DNA from: CAZZEX01 sp964653285
GTDB lineage: Bacteria; Chloroflexota; Anaerolineae; B4-G1
Assembly: GCA_964653285.1 (NCBI GenBank)
Contig: CAZZEX010000110.1
Coordinates: 1 to 15,201 of the forward strand
Direction: 5' to 3'
Length of the DNA: 15,201 nucleotides
Shown: positions 5,767 through 14,026 of the stretch, piece after piece
Layout: each line of letters opens with the position of its first letter
Position numbering within the stretch: position 1 is the stretch's first letter
Notes under the pieces: generated by a model
Seen by the model: the letters and a program-made list of their open reading frames with translations, nothing else
Databases searched by the model: none
What the model was told of the DNA's origin: nothing
Translations under genes and position numbers: made by a program

Positions 5767-8700
5767 ACCTCTGCCCCTCCACCACCGAAATCTCCTCCTC
5801 CGTCAACCCATACAACCCATACACCAGCGCGTTCAACTCCCGCTCCCACTCTGCTACCTGCGGCCCCTGGCCTTCCGCGTCCAGCAACTCGCGCACCAGC
5901 GCCTCGATGGCGGCGCGTTGGGGTGGGATGGTATCCGGGATAGGTATCTGAGTTACGTAGATGGGCTTGTACTCGAGAAAACCACCTGCCCGCTCGGCCG
6001 CGATTCGCTTCATAAACCAAGATGTTACTGATGAATTCAGGATGCCCACTAGAAACAGATTGTCCAGTGCAATGGGGAGAATGTTAGCAGGAGCGCTGAC
6101 ATAACGCCTATCGAGATCCAAAGCAAAGCGGGGCTCAATACATAAATTAGGCCATACGATCTTCGGTCTATCAAACTCCAGGTAGTACTGAGAAGCATAA
6201 CGGCTGAGAGCGTACCAAGGGAAGCGTCTATCCCTGACTTCTGGCCTCTTAGCTAACGCCTTTTTGGATTGCTTGAGGTGTGCCAGGACAGTAGGATAAC
6301 GCCTAATCTTGCAATCCCAACCCACGTATAGCAAGTATAACTTTGGCCAATTCACTTGCCATCGTTTGATATCCCGACCTTGCAGCCACGGCTTGATGAT
6401 CTCGGCGCTGCGGGGGTCCTCAGCGATAAGCTGGTCCCGCGTGGCCTGGTCAATGACGAAGGCTTTATTCAGCCCGGTCACAATGCCCCGATAGAACTTC
6501 CCACCCACGCACTCCCCCAACGGCGTCCCGCTGAGGCGCAGTTTCTCCAGCAAGGCCAGCACTTCGGGCCGCTCCAACGCCCACCCGTCACGCCGCAGGC
6601 TGCGCTGCGGCTGGGGCCAGCCCTCGCGCTGCACAGCGCCGGCCAGACGCTCCAACGTCGCCATACTACGGACGTTCAGCGCTTGAGCCGTCGCTTCGCC
6701 ATCACCGGGACGGCGATTGGAAGCCACCAGCACGCAGGGGTAGGTGGTGGCCTCAAAGATAGGCAGGTCGCCAAAGTCAATCACCGTCTTCAACCAGGTC
6801 TTGTCTCGCAGGTAGGTGCGCAACGGCTTGCCGTAGCCAGCGCGGAAGAACTTGTTGGAACTGATAAAGGTCAACACACCCCTGGGCCGGGCCAGGGCCA
6901 ACCCCTGGCGGTAGAAATAGACGTACAGATCGGCCACCCCGTGGTACACGTCGGGGAAGGCTGCCCTTAGCAGCGGCTTCTGCTCGGAGAAGCGCTCCTG
7001 GCGGATGTAGGGAGGATTAGCAATCACCACGTCAAACCCGCCCTTGTCGGCAAAGACCTCGGCAAAGTCCAGCCGCCATAGGAAGGACAACCCCAGTTGG
7101 GTGCGGAGAGCATCCACGTCGCGGGTCCCGGCGGGCAGTTCACCGGCCTGCATAGCCTGTACCCGCTCGTACACTGCCTTAACCTGCTCCATCATCTCGT
7201 CGTAGCGGGCCAGTTCGGCCTCGGCCTCCTGCTTGGCCTTCAGTTGCCTCTTCGTCAGCAGCCCCTCCCCAAAGACGTCGAACAACCCGGGCACCTCGGC
7301 CGACATCCTGGTCAGCACGGCGCCTCGCTTGGCTCCCACCAGTTTGGCCGCCAACTGGCACAAGAGCCCCAGGATGCGCAGTTCGCGCCGCTGCTTCTCC
7401 CACAGGTCGGGCTCCTTGAAATAGCCTCGCTTCTCGGTCTGGATGCGGTCAATCAATTGGCGGGCCATGGCCTCGTCGGCCAGTTGATCCAGTTGCACCG
7501 GCTCGCCAAAGAACCGCTCGATGAGGCTGTCGCCGACGCGGATGCGGTAACTGAGGTTGGGCAGCGTCGGCACGGGCTCTCCGGCGCGCCGCTCGTAGTC
7601 CACCATCAGGCTGAGCCACAGGCGCAGTTCGCAGATGCGCACCGCCTCGGGCTGCACGTCCACGCCATACAGATTCCGCTCAATGAAGGTCCGCTTGAGG
7701 TCGTAGTCGTAGTTGCGGCGTCGCACCCGCTTCTGGCCGCGCAACCGCACGTCCAGCAGTTTGGTCAGCGCCACCATCTGGTAGAGCATCCCCACCAGGA
7801 AAGCGCCCGACCCGACGGCGGGATCGAGCACGCGCGCACCCGCCACGAGAGCGCGCAGCAGGCGGGCCTCCGGCTCGGCGATGGTGTCGCGCAATTCGGC
7901 CACCTCTTCGGGCGTCAACTGCTCGGCCGGGCCGACGCCCATCAGGGCCTCGATGCGGGCCGGGTCAAGGCTGCTTTCGGCGGCCAGGTACTCCTTGAGC
8001 GCCTGGCGGCACATGAAGTGGACGATCACGCGGGGGGTGTAGTAGGAGCCGGTGGCCTTGCGGCGGTCTTCCGCTGTCTTCTGGCCCCGCTCCAGGCCCA
8101 GCACCAGGTTCTCGAAGATCTGGCCCAGCATCTCCGGGTCAATGGCCACCTCCACGTCCAGGGGGGTGTCCTCGCGCACGGTGAAGTTGTAGCGCTCCAG
8201 GAGACCGTCGAACACCTGGCAGAAGACACGGTTGCCCACGATCAGTTGATCAGCCAGGGGCGCGCTGGCGTCCACCTCGAAGAGGCCGCCGTTGAGGAAG
8301 GGCACATCGCCCAGACTGGGGAAGGCAACGCCCTCGTTAGATAGGGCCACGAACAGGGGAAAGAGGAAGTCGCTGTAGAAATCGGTGCCATCCGGGTCAA
8401 CCCGGTAGTGGGCCTGAAAGTAGCGGTGGAGATAATCGCGCTGGTCGTCGAGCCAGCCTTTCTTCTGGATGAAGTAGAGGAACAGGAGGCGGTCGAGGAG
8501 CACCTGGGCCTCGGTCTCGGCTTTGCGGCGGGGATTGCGCCGGGCGATGTCGTCGCACAACTGGCTGAAGACCTGCACGTAGTCGCGGTAGAACTGTTTG
8601 GTGACCTCCTCGACGTCGAAAGCCCGGTCGTGGAGGCTCTGGAGTTCGAGCGCACTGGTGTCGGGGGCAGGGATGGCCAGAAGGGCCATACGTTGGGCGG

Positions 8701-9136
8701 CGGTGTGCAGCCGCTCGGCCGGCCCGACGTGGATGCGGCGGAGGCGTGCGCGGCGGGCGCCGTCCTCGGCGCTGTACTTGACGTTGACGAAATCCCACAG
8801 CGTCAGGTCGCGGTTGGCAAAGACGAACAGGGCGTAGGGATGGAGCCTGTGCAGGGTGTGCTCGACGATAGGCCGCTCGACGGTGCGCGAGAGGTGGTCG
8901 GTGGTGAGGTGGGTGTAGACGACGCGGAAATCGCGGTGCTGGGCCAGGTAGATAGGGAGCTCGGCGTTGCGGTTCACAAGACGCCGGACGCCAGCGGGCC
9001 AGTTGCGGATCGGGAGGGGGAGTTCACCGGCGTACTGGTAGCCCAGCGCGTCAAAGAGTTCAAAGGCGGCGTCGAGGGAGCGGAGTCGAGGGAGATCGGA
9101 CAGGTGATGATGGATTGTTTCGGGAGCGACCGGCAT
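5765..9136 (-). CDS. Eco57I/TaqI-type (type IIG-like) restriction-modification enzyme
   Basis: This 1123-residue protein is a single-chain adenine-specific DNA methyltransferase with a recognition region. The start ATG at 9136 has AGGAG 6 nt upstream. Residues 1 to about 170 form an N-terminal domain seen in large Eco57I-type proteins; I cannot point to a clear nuclease motif in it. SAM-binding motif I is DPAVGSGAF (438-446), preceded by SYYTPRVIVHFM. The catalytic motif IV is NPPY (707-710) in VVIANPPYIRQERF. The C-terminal recognition domain begins near KFYRGIVTGLNKAFVID (about 875-895), and the tail is LVYGLYGLTEEEISVVEG. It methylates adenine and probably also cuts, but cleavage is not proven here. 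Base composition drops sharply between about 6365 and 5950 (residues about 925-1063), then returns to high GC, suggesting an exchanged recognition region. The PIN gene follows 67 nt downstream. Confidence 0.88.
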   Translation of the reverse strand: MPVAPETIHHHLSDLPRLRSLDAAFELFDALGYQYAGELPLPIRNWPAGVRRLVNRNAELPIYLAQHRDFRVVYTHLTTDHLSRTVERPIVEHTLHRLHPYALFVFANRDLTLWDFVNVKYSAEDGARRARLRRIHVGPAERLHTAAQRMALLAIPAPDTSALELQSLHDRAFDVEEVTKQFYRDYVQVFSQLCDDIARRNPRRKAETEAQVLLDRLLFLYFIQKKGWLDDQRDYLHRYFQAHYRVDPDGTDFYSDFLFPLFVALSNEGVAFPSLGDVPFLNGGLFEVDASAPLADQLIVGNRVFCQVFDGLLERYNFTVREDTPLDVEVAIDPEMLGQIFENLVLGLERGQKTAEDRRKATGSYYTPRVIVHFMCRQALKEYLAAESSLDPARIEALMGVGPAEQLTPEEVAELRDTIAEPEARLLRALVAGARVLDPAVGSGAFLVGMLYQMVALTKLLDVRLRGQKRVRRRNYDYDLKRTFIERNLYGVDVQPEAVRICELRLWLSLMVDYERRAGEPVPTLPNLSYRIRVGDSLIERFFGEPVQLDQLADEAMARQLIDRIQTEKRGYFKEPDLWEKQRRELRILGLLCQLAAKLVGAKRGAVLTRMSAEVPGLFDVFGEGLLTKRQLKAKQEAEAELARYDEMMEQVKAVYERVQAMQAGELPAGTRDVDALRTQLGLSFLWRLDFAEVFADKGGFDVVIANPPYIRQERFSEQKPLLRAAFPDVYHGVADLYVYFYRQGLALARPRGVLTFISSNKFFRAGYGKPLRTYLRDKTWLKTVIDFGDLPIFEATTYPCVLVASNRRPGDGEATAQALNVRSMATLERLAGAVQREGWPQPQRSLRRDGWALERPEVLALLEKLRLSGTPLGECVGGKFYRGIVTGLNKAFVIDQATRDQLIAEDPRSAEIIKPWLQGRDIKRWQVNWPKLYLLYVGWDCKIRRYPTVLAHLKQSKKALAKRPEVRDRRFPWYALSRYASQYYLEFDRPKIVWPNLCIEPRFALDLDRRYVSAPANILPIALDNLFLVGILNSSVTSWFMKRIAAERAGGFLEYKPIYVTQIPIPDTIPPQRAAIEALVRELLDAEGQGPQVAEWERELNALVYGLYGLTEEEISVVEGQR

Positions 9137-9160
9137 GGCAGGCTCCTATAGGTGAACTAC

Positions 9161-9180
9161 GTATCACATATGCGCAAGAG
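9161..9180. repeat. 20-bp motif upstream of the RM gene, copy 1
   Basis: The minus strand reads CTCTTGCGCATATGTGATAC. A near-copy with one extra base (CTCTTGCGC, GCTG, TGTGATAC) is at 9314-9334, and GCGCAAGAG recurs once more at 9271-9279. TGATAC also occurs at 9186-9181, 20 bp from this copy. It could be an operator or the scar of a duplication. Confidence 0.5.
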
Positions 9181-9195
9181 GTATCATCTCAATAT

Positions 9196-9250
9196 GTAGG
9201 GGCGAACCCTCGTGGTCGCCCTCTTGGGCAGGTACAAGACCTGCCCCTAC
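9196..9250. repeat. Palindromic GTAGGGGC element
   Basis: The ends are inverted copies, GTAGGGGC (9196-9203) and GCCCCTAC (9243-9250). Inside is a perfect 8-bp stem, GGGCAGGT (9226-9233) and ACCTGCCC (9239-9246), with loop ACAAG. It looks like a short REP/MITE-like dispersed palindrome; without a T-run it is not a typical terminator. Confidence 0.65.
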
Positions 9251-9495
9251 CCCGGTTTATTGAAAAGATAGCGCAAGAGCGCCCGCACCACACTTGACAG
9301 TGACAGATAGAGTGTATCACACAGCGCGCAAGAGTGCAACCAAGCGTATTCATTCACGTAAAACGTCACTTCTTCGTCACACAGCCCCCAGTGGGTATGG
9401 CGTATTCCCCGCTCATGAGCCACCTCGGTCCACAATCTCCCCCCATGCCGACAGGAAACCGAAATGCGGGCGCTCCTCTGGAGACAGCAGCGCAA
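9247..9495 (-). pseudogene. Possible relic of a small coding sequence
   Basis: The central part of this minus-strand frame (GGRLWTEVAHERGIRHTHWG, then a glutamate- and aromatic-rich stretch, about 9330-9450) reads like protein, while both ends are made of the surrounding repeats. There is no good ribosome site and I recognise no family. It may be a worn gene fragment or chance. Confidence 0.2.
9314..9334. repeat. 20-bp motif upstream of the RM gene, copy 2
   Basis: GTATCACA (9314-9321), 4 bp, GCGCAAGAG (9326-9334). The partner at 9161-9180 has a 3-bp spacer. The two copies flank the palindrome at 9196-9250. Confidence 0.5.
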
Positions 9496-9530
9496 ACGCG
9501 GACGGCACGTCCGCTCAAAGCACCCCGCGA
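9495..9530. repeat. Fragment of the MITE-like element
   Basis: It contains the hairpin GCGGACG-GCA-CGTCCGC (9498-9514; GCGGACG at 9498-9504, CGTCCGC at 9508-9514), then a CTCAAAGCACCCC run close to the right half of the MITE copies at 9626-9768 and 14276-14417. The outer terminal repeats are missing. Confidence 0.5.
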
Positions 9531-9565
9531 AATCCTAAAGAGCCAATATCAACCTGTGCGATGCG

Positions 9566-9585
9566 GTCGCCCCTGGCGGGGCGAC
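9566..9585. repeat. Perfect GTCGCCCC hairpin
   Basis: GTCGCCCC (9566-9573) and GGGGCGAC (9578-9585) form an 8-bp stem with a TGGC loop. No T-run follows. It is probably a REP-like dispersed palindrome. Confidence 0.6.
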
Positions 9586-9625
9586 GAGAACCGATTTGCG
9601 TTGTCCGACTCAATCTGCTAAAATC

Positions 9626-9768
9626 GGCTCTACGTGGAAACGCGGGGTACGTATGCTCAAAGGGGACATGCCGTCCCCGTATGTGGTGTCGAGACAATGC
9701 ACTACCCGGCAGGTGTGGGACGCGGACGACACGTCCGCTTCGAGCATCCCACTAATCCGCGTAGAGTC
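9626..9768. mobile_element. MITE-like element, copy A
   Basis: This roughly 143-bp non-coding element starts GGCTCTACGTGGA and ends TCCGCGTAGAG, imperfect inverted ends. It shares nearly its whole length with 14276-14417. Internal hairpins are GGGGAC-ATGCC-GTCCCC and GCGGACG-ACA-CGTCCGC, nested in ATGCTC/GAGCAT arms. No 8-bp target duplication is visible at this copy; instead a 14-bp direct repeat lies outside it (9594-9607 and 9770-9783). Confidence 0.75.
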
Positions 9769-9809
9769 CATTTGCGTTGTCCGCGAGAATCATGATCTGC
9801 TACTCGCAG

Positions 9810-9831
9810 ACTTGCAAACTTACAGACTTGC
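9810..9831 (+). repeat. Three-copy 8-bp-period repeat
   Basis: ACTTGC (9810-9815), ACTTAC (9818-9823) and ACTTGC (9826-9831) are spaced by AA and AG, and run straight into the small hairpin GCGGC-TTT-GCCGC. It lies about 60 bp upstream of the transpeptidase start. Confidence 0.5.
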
Positions 9832-9878
9832 GGCTTTGCCGCGCTATGCATCAACCTGGTGGGCATTCTATCACACGC

Positions 9879-9885
9879 AGGAGGT
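9879..9885 (+). promoter_or_regulatory. Shine-Dalgarno site fixing a GTG start
   Basis: AGGAGGT lies 5 nt before the GTG at 9891. Upstream in-frame ATGs at 9846 and 9792 have no such site and would add sequence from the intergenic repeats, so the GTG is the likely start. Confidence 0.75.
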
Positions 9886-9890
9886 CGGTC

Positions 9891-11462
9891 GTGCATCGTG
9901 CTGCGCAAGCGAACACAAATCATAACGCAGCCAGCCCCACCCGCCAGGGGCGCGGCCGTCTGTCCACGCGCCTGGTCGTCATTTTGCTGTTGACGCTGGG
10001 AGCGATTGCCGTCCTCTCTGCCTGGAGGGTACAGAAGGTGATTCTAGCGCCCTACGAGACCCGCATATACCCCAACGTCTACGTTCTGGACGTAGACCTG
10101 GGCGGGCTCACCCCTGGCGAAGCATCGCAACGTCTCACAGAGGCCCTCAGCCACTACGACGCTGGCCGGCTCACCTTGAGCGATGGGGAGCGTACCTGGA
10201 CGGTTCCCTGGGCGCAGGCGGGGCTGCGCCTGGATGTAGACACCACGGTCCAGGCGGCCTTCGCCGTGGGCCGCGCGGGCCAGGGTCTGGAGAACCTCCT
10301 GAGTATTCTGAGCATGCAGAAGGGGCGCTACGAAGTCGCCCCTGTCTTTGCCATTGATCCCGATAAGGTGCGTGGTGTGTTGGAGCAACTGGCCCCCGAA
10401 GTGTCCGTACCTTCCACCGACGCAACACTCCGCCTGGAGGGAGATGAACTCATCGCCGTGCCCGGCCAGCCCGGCCGGGCGCTGGACGTTGATGCCACCT
10501 TGGACAACATCATCGCTACCGTTACCCATCTGGGTCCCGACAACCGGTTCGCTCTGACCTTTCAGGTCGTCCCGCCCCGCCTCGCCGACACCAAAGCGGC
10601 CCAGGCCGAGGCCGAGGAGATGTTGAACGCCCTGGTGGATGTCACTACCCACGACTGGCTGACCGGCGAAGCCTTTGCCTGGACGCTGGGGCGCGACGCG
10701 GTGGTCACCTGGCTGCGCGTGGAGCAGATGGAGGATGGCAGCGGCCCCAGCATACAGGTCGCTGAAGAAGCCGTGCAGGCGACGCTGGCGAGCCTGGCTG
10801 CGGAGTTGGGGGATGGCCGAGGCTTCCGGCTGGAAGAGGCCACCAGGCAGGTGCTGAACGTATTTGAAGCGGGGGGCGGGGCGGTGGAACTCCACCTGAC
10901 GCATCCGCCGCGCACCTGCGTCGTCCAGCCAGGCGACGATCTCACCACCATCGCTGCCCGGTTCGGAATGCCTCCCGGGCTCATCGCCGAGGCCAATCCC
11001 GACACTGACCTCAACTGGCTGTACGCTGGTCAGGAGTTGACGATTCCCTCTGAGGACGTTTTGAGGCCCTATCCCCCCGTGCCGGGCAAGCGGATCGTCA
11101 TCAGCATCGCCGAGCAGCGGCTGCGCGTCTACGAGAACGGCGAACTGCTCTCCGACTGGCCTGTCTCGACGGGCATAGCAAGTTCGCCCACGTACACCGG
11201 CGAGTTCCAGGTGCTCGACAAGAACGAAAACGCCTACGCCAGTCAGTGGGACCTGTGGATGCCTCACTTCATAGCCGTCTACCGTGCCGGCGGAGACACC
11301 TACAACGGCATTCACGCCCTGCCGATCCTCTCCAGCGGCCAGCGATTGTGGGCAGGGGCGCTGGGCTCGCCGGCTTCCTACGGCTGCATCATACTGGGCA
11401 TTCAGGAGGCCGAGACCCTCTACAACTGGGCCGATATCGGCGTGCTGGTGACCATCGAGTAA
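9891..11462 (+). CDS. Membrane-anchored L,D-transpeptidase with YoaR-like region and LysM
   Basis: This 523-residue protein is anchored by an N-terminal helix (about 28-44, LVVILLLTLGAIAVLSAW) preceded by basic residues, so its bulk is outside the membrane. The first half (about 60-330), opening VYVLDVDLGGLTPGEASQRL, resembles the YoaR/VanW-associated peptidoglycan-binding domain, probably repeated twice. A LysM follows (about 343-386, VVQPGDDLTTIAARFGM). The C-terminal YkuD domain (about 400-523) has the active-site pattern GIHALP with SYGCI, catalytic Cys499. YkuD enzymes form 3-3 crosslinks or attach proteins to peptidoglycan using acyl-enzyme chemistry at this cysteine. The TPR gene lies 74 bp downstream on the same strand. 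All key residues are present and the gene looks intact. Confidence 0.88.
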   Translation: MHRAAQANTNHNAASPTRQGRGRLSTRLVVILLLTLGAIAVLSAWRVQKVILAPYETRIYPNVYVLDVDLGGLTPGEASQRLTEALSHYDAGRLTLSDGERTWTVPWAQAGLRLDVDTTVQAAFAVGRAGQGLENLLSILSMQKGRYEVAPVFAIDPDKVRGVLEQLAPEVSVPSTDATLRLEGDELIAVPGQPGRALDVDATLDNIIATVTHLGPDNRFALTFQVVPPRLADTKAAQAEAEEMLNALVDVTTHDWLTGEAFAWTLGRDAVVTWLRVEQMEDGSGPSIQVAEEAVQATLASLAAELGDGRGFRLEEATRQVLNVFEAGGGAVELHLTHPPRTCVVQPGDDLTTIAARFGMPPGLIAEANPDTDLNWLYAGQELTIPSEDVLRPYPPVPGKRIVISIAEQRLRVYENGELLSDWPVSTGIASSPTYTGEFQVLDKNENAYASQWDLWMPHFIAVYRAGGDTYNGIHALPILSSGQRLWAGALGSPASYGCIILGIQEAETLYNWADIGVLVTIE

Positions 11463-11523
11463 GGTCGGGTGGTTGGCTGTGCCTTCACGGATCCGATGGG
11501 ATGGGTTGTGCACCAACATCGTT

Positions 11524-11530
11524 AAGGAGG
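11524..11530 (+). promoter_or_regulatory. Shine-Dalgarno site fixing a TTG start
   Basis: AAGGAGG lies 6 nt before TTG at 11537. The frame is open further upstream into the transpeptidase gene, but that part is out of frame with a real gene and has no ribosome site. Confidence 0.75.
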
Positions 11531-11536
11531 TCAATC

Positions 11537-14023
11537 TTGAGCAAACGTAAACGTAAGAGGCAGCGCCACGCGCCGCCCACGCAGAAGTCGCACCGACATC
11601 GCCAGGCGACAAACAAGTTGCAGGCGATCTTCGGACAGGCTGACAGCCTGATTGACCGCGGCCGCACCCAGGAAGCCATCGCTCTCCTGGAGCCACTGTT
11701 GGCGTCCTACCCGCGCGTGGCCGATCTGCACTATTACGTCGGTTACGCCCACGTCAAGGCTGGCGACATCTGGGGTGGGCTGGCAGGATACGAACGGGCG
11801 ATGGAATTGAGCCGGGATCCAAGCTATTGGCTGCCATTGGCCTCACTCTACCTGGAACTCGAGTTGAACGCGCATGCCCTGCACGCCTTTCGCCAGGTGC
11901 TAGAGCGACAGGCCGACATCCCGATGATTGACGAAGTGCGCGGGGCGGCGGCCGCGCTGGAGGAAGACGTTCTGGAAACCGCACACGCTCTTGGACTTCC
12001 TGGGGCACAAGTCGAAAAAGGCCTCCATCACCTGGAGGACAGTCAGCGCGCACTGCGCAAGAACGACTTTCCAGCCGGCATCGCCGCCAGCCAGCGGGCC
12101 ATCAGGCTGCTGGCCGATTGGCCCCCACCTCGCAACAACCTTTCCCTGGCCCTGTTCTACGATGGTCAGCCGGAGAAGGCCATTGCCACCGCACGCCAGG
12201 TTCTCTCGCAAGCCCCGGACAATGTCCAGGCGCTGAGCAATGCCATCCGTTTCCTGGCCTGGACGGGACAAGAGGCAGATGCGCGGGCGTTGTGGGCGCA
12301 GTTGAAGGAAATCATGCCACAAGGGAATAGCGAGCGCCTCAAGATGGCGGAAGCGGCCGCCAGCATGAACGAAGACGAGAGTGTATACCGCCTGTTACGC
12401 CCCTTGGCCAAATCGGAAGGGCGGCGGGAGGGAGTGCCTGGATTCTCCTGGCAGACACGGCTATTCCTGGCCGTCGCCGAAGCCAATACCGGCCGTCGCG
12501 CGGCGCGACGCCGTCTGAAGGCATTGCAGAACAACATGCCGTGGGCCGGCGAGTTGCTGGCGGCGCTGGAAGCCGGGCAACCGGGGCCGGGTTGGGCCAA
12601 GCGTTTCCCCTATTTCCACAGCACCGAACTCATGCCTATGCAAAGGATAGACGAGTTCGTCACACTGGTCAGTCGCGAGGATGAGATGCCGCCCCAGAGA
12701 TTTCGCAACCAGGTGGCGCGCTTCGTCGCTCGTTTTCCCCAAATCGTCCTCATGGCAGAGAAGATGATCTGGGAAGACAACCAACCCGACGCCGGGGTTG
12801 CGATCCTGGCGACCGTCGCCACTCCAGCTGCTCGCGCTGCCCTGCGCCGCTTCGGGTTGAGCCAGGCCGGCGAAGACGAGGTGCGCATGCAGGCGCTGAT
12901 CAGTCTTATGCAGGCGGGCGAAATCGCACAAGATGAAACGCTGCGCGTGTGGGGTAGAGGAGAATGGCGGGAGGTGCAACTGCGCCAGTACGAGATTTCC
13001 GACGAGCCCAAGACGCAGTATACGCCGGATGTGGCAAGCCTGTTGGATCGAGGCTTGAGCGCTTTCCAGCGGAACGACTACGAAAAGGCCGAGCGACTGT
13101 TCCGCCGCATGTTGAAATCGGAACCCCGCGCCAAAGAAGCGTACAACAATCTGGGCACGATCCATGCCCGTCGCGGAGAGCACGCGCAAGCCAGGGAGAT
13201 GTTCCAGGCGGCATTGGAGATAGATCCGACCTACGTGTTTCCGCGTTGCAACCTGGCCATGTATCTCCTGGACGAGGATGACGTTGAAGGGGCAGCCGCT
13301 ATGTTGGAGCCTTTGGCCAACGCGACGCGCTTTCGTCCGCAGGAGATGGCGTTCTACTCCTATACCCAGGCCCGCATTCTGGTGCATCGGAAGGAATACG
13401 AGGCGGCCCGCCGCACTTTGCAGGCCGCGCTGCAGATATCGCCTGGCTACGAGCCGGCCGAGAGCCTGCTGGAACGTCTTACCTCGATCACGCAACTCCA
13501 GACGGGCTTTGAGTCCTTCTGGGAGCAGCAGCGCAAGCGTGACCAGGCTAAACGCGCCCGGCTACAGGCCAAACTCTCCACGCCGGAACCGACGCTCGCC
13601 GAGGCACTATCCATCTACACCAAGGACGCACTCACCGGAATGGCGCGCGTGGTCGTGCGCTGGGGTGGATGGTCGGCATTGCGCAAGGCAGAGTTGATCG
13701 AACGGATCGTCATAGAACTCAGCGACCCGGACAATCTGGAGCGAGTGGTTGGCGATCTAAGCGAAGATGAACGCGCTGCGTTGCGCCAGGTACTGGTGCA
13801 CGGCGGGGCCATGCCCTGGCAGGATTTCGACGCTACCTATGGAAACGACCTGGAGGAATCTCCGTATTGGCAATGGCACGTACCCGAGACGGCCATGGGC
13901 TGCTTGCGGCTGCGCGGCCTGCTGGTGGAGGCGACGGTAGACGGCGAACTGCTGGTCGCCGTACCGTCTGAATTGCGGCCGTTCTTGGGAGAGACGCTGA
14001 GGCGACAGGGAAGAATGATGTGA
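11537..14023 (+). CDS. Large TPR-repeat protein with C-terminal helicase-N-terminus-like region
   Basis: The product has 828 residues, starting at TTG with a strong Shine-Dalgarno. The first 25 residues are very basic (SKRKRKRQRHAPP), possibly for nucleic-acid contact. TPR-type helix pairs occur at about 28-130 and 165-260, and clearest at about 505-650 (YNNLGTIHARRGEHAQAREM, then ALEIDPTYVFPRCNLAMYL). The middle (about 330-480) is helical without a clear repeat. The last 130 residues start with a SAP-like helical piece (ALTGMARVVVRWGGWSALRK) followed by a winged-helix-like stretch ending in LRLRGLLVEATVDGELLVAV. That pattern is reminiscent of the N-terminal region of XPB-like bacterial helicases, an inference from pattern. 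There is no signal peptide, so it is probably a cytoplasmic scaffold. It may be co-transcribed with the preceding gene; the partner is unknown. Confidence 0.75.
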   Translation: MSKRKRKRQRHAPPTQKSHRHRQATNKLQAIFGQADSLIDRGRTQEAIALLEPLLASYPRVADLHYYVGYAHVKAGDIWGGLAGYERAMELSRDPSYWLPLASLYLELELNAHALHAFRQVLERQADIPMIDEVRGAAAALEEDVLETAHALGLPGAQVEKGLHHLEDSQRALRKNDFPAGIAASQRAIRLLADWPPPRNNLSLALFYDGQPEKAIATARQVLSQAPDNVQALSNAIRFLAWTGQEADARALWAQLKEIMPQGNSERLKMAEAAASMNEDESVYRLLRPLAKSEGRREGVPGFSWQTRLFLAVAEANTGRRAARRRLKALQNNMPWAGELLAALEAGQPGPGWAKRFPYFHSTELMPMQRIDEFVTLVSREDEMPPQRFRNQVARFVARFPQIVLMAEKMIWEDNQPDAGVAILATVATPAARAALRRFGLSQAGEDEVRMQALISLMQAGEIAQDETLRVWGRGEWREVQLRQYEISDEPKTQYTPDVASLLDRGLSAFQRNDYEKAERLFRRMLKSEPRAKEAYNNLGTIHARRGEHAQAREMFQAALEIDPTYVFPRCNLAMYLLDEDDVEGAAAMLEPLANATRFRPQEMAFYSYTQARILVHRKEYEAARRTLQAALQISPGYEPAESLLERLTSITQLQTGFESFWEQQRKRDQAKRARLQAKLSTPEPTLAEALSIYTKDALTGMARVVVRWGGWSALRKAELIERIVIELSDPDNLERVVGDLSEDERAALRQVLVHGGAMPWQDFDATYGNDLEESPYWQWHVPETAMGCLRLRGLLVEATVDGELLVAVPSELRPFLGETLRRQGRMM

Positions 14024-14026
14024 ACC

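Larger units (their letters stand above)
9137..9890. other. Non-coding zone rich in repeats between divergent transcription units
   Basis: No convincing intact gene is present. The zone holds the upstream regions of both the restriction-modification gene (minus) and the transpeptidase gene (plus), a duplicated 20-bp motif, two hairpin elements, a MITE copy plus a fragment, a 14-bp direct repeat and an 8-bp-period repeat, each listed separately. I could not fix a promoter with confidence. Confidence 0.7.

Noticed and set aside
7097..8344. Long plus-strand open frame of 415 codons
   Set aside because: It lies wholly opposite the methylase body with its conserved motifs; low-complexity His/Gln/Gly-rich text typical of the antisense of a GC-rich gene.
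8408..9151. Plus-strand open frame of 247 codons
   Set aside because: Antisense shadow of the N-terminal part of the RM gene; no family resemblance and no ribosome site.
9226..9246. Rho-independent terminator
   Set aside because: The stem is perfect but no T-run follows on either strand and it is upstream of, not after, both flanking genes.
9777..9890. Upstream extension of the transpeptidase by 38 codons
   Set aside because: It is made of intergenic repeat sequence (ACTTGC repeats, small hairpin) and lacks a ribosome site; AGGAGGT precedes GTG 9891.
11246..11536. Upstream extension of the TPR protein by 97 codons
   Set aside because: Most of it overlaps the transpeptidase coding region out of frame; the strong AAGGAGG before TTG 11537 marks the real start.
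10044..11696. Minus-strand open frame of 550 codons
   Set aside because: Antisense to the transpeptidase, whose YkuD and LysM motifs are clear; composition is that of a shadow.
12461..13495. Minus-strand open frame of 344 codons
   Set aside because: Antisense to the TPR gene; no recognisable domain.
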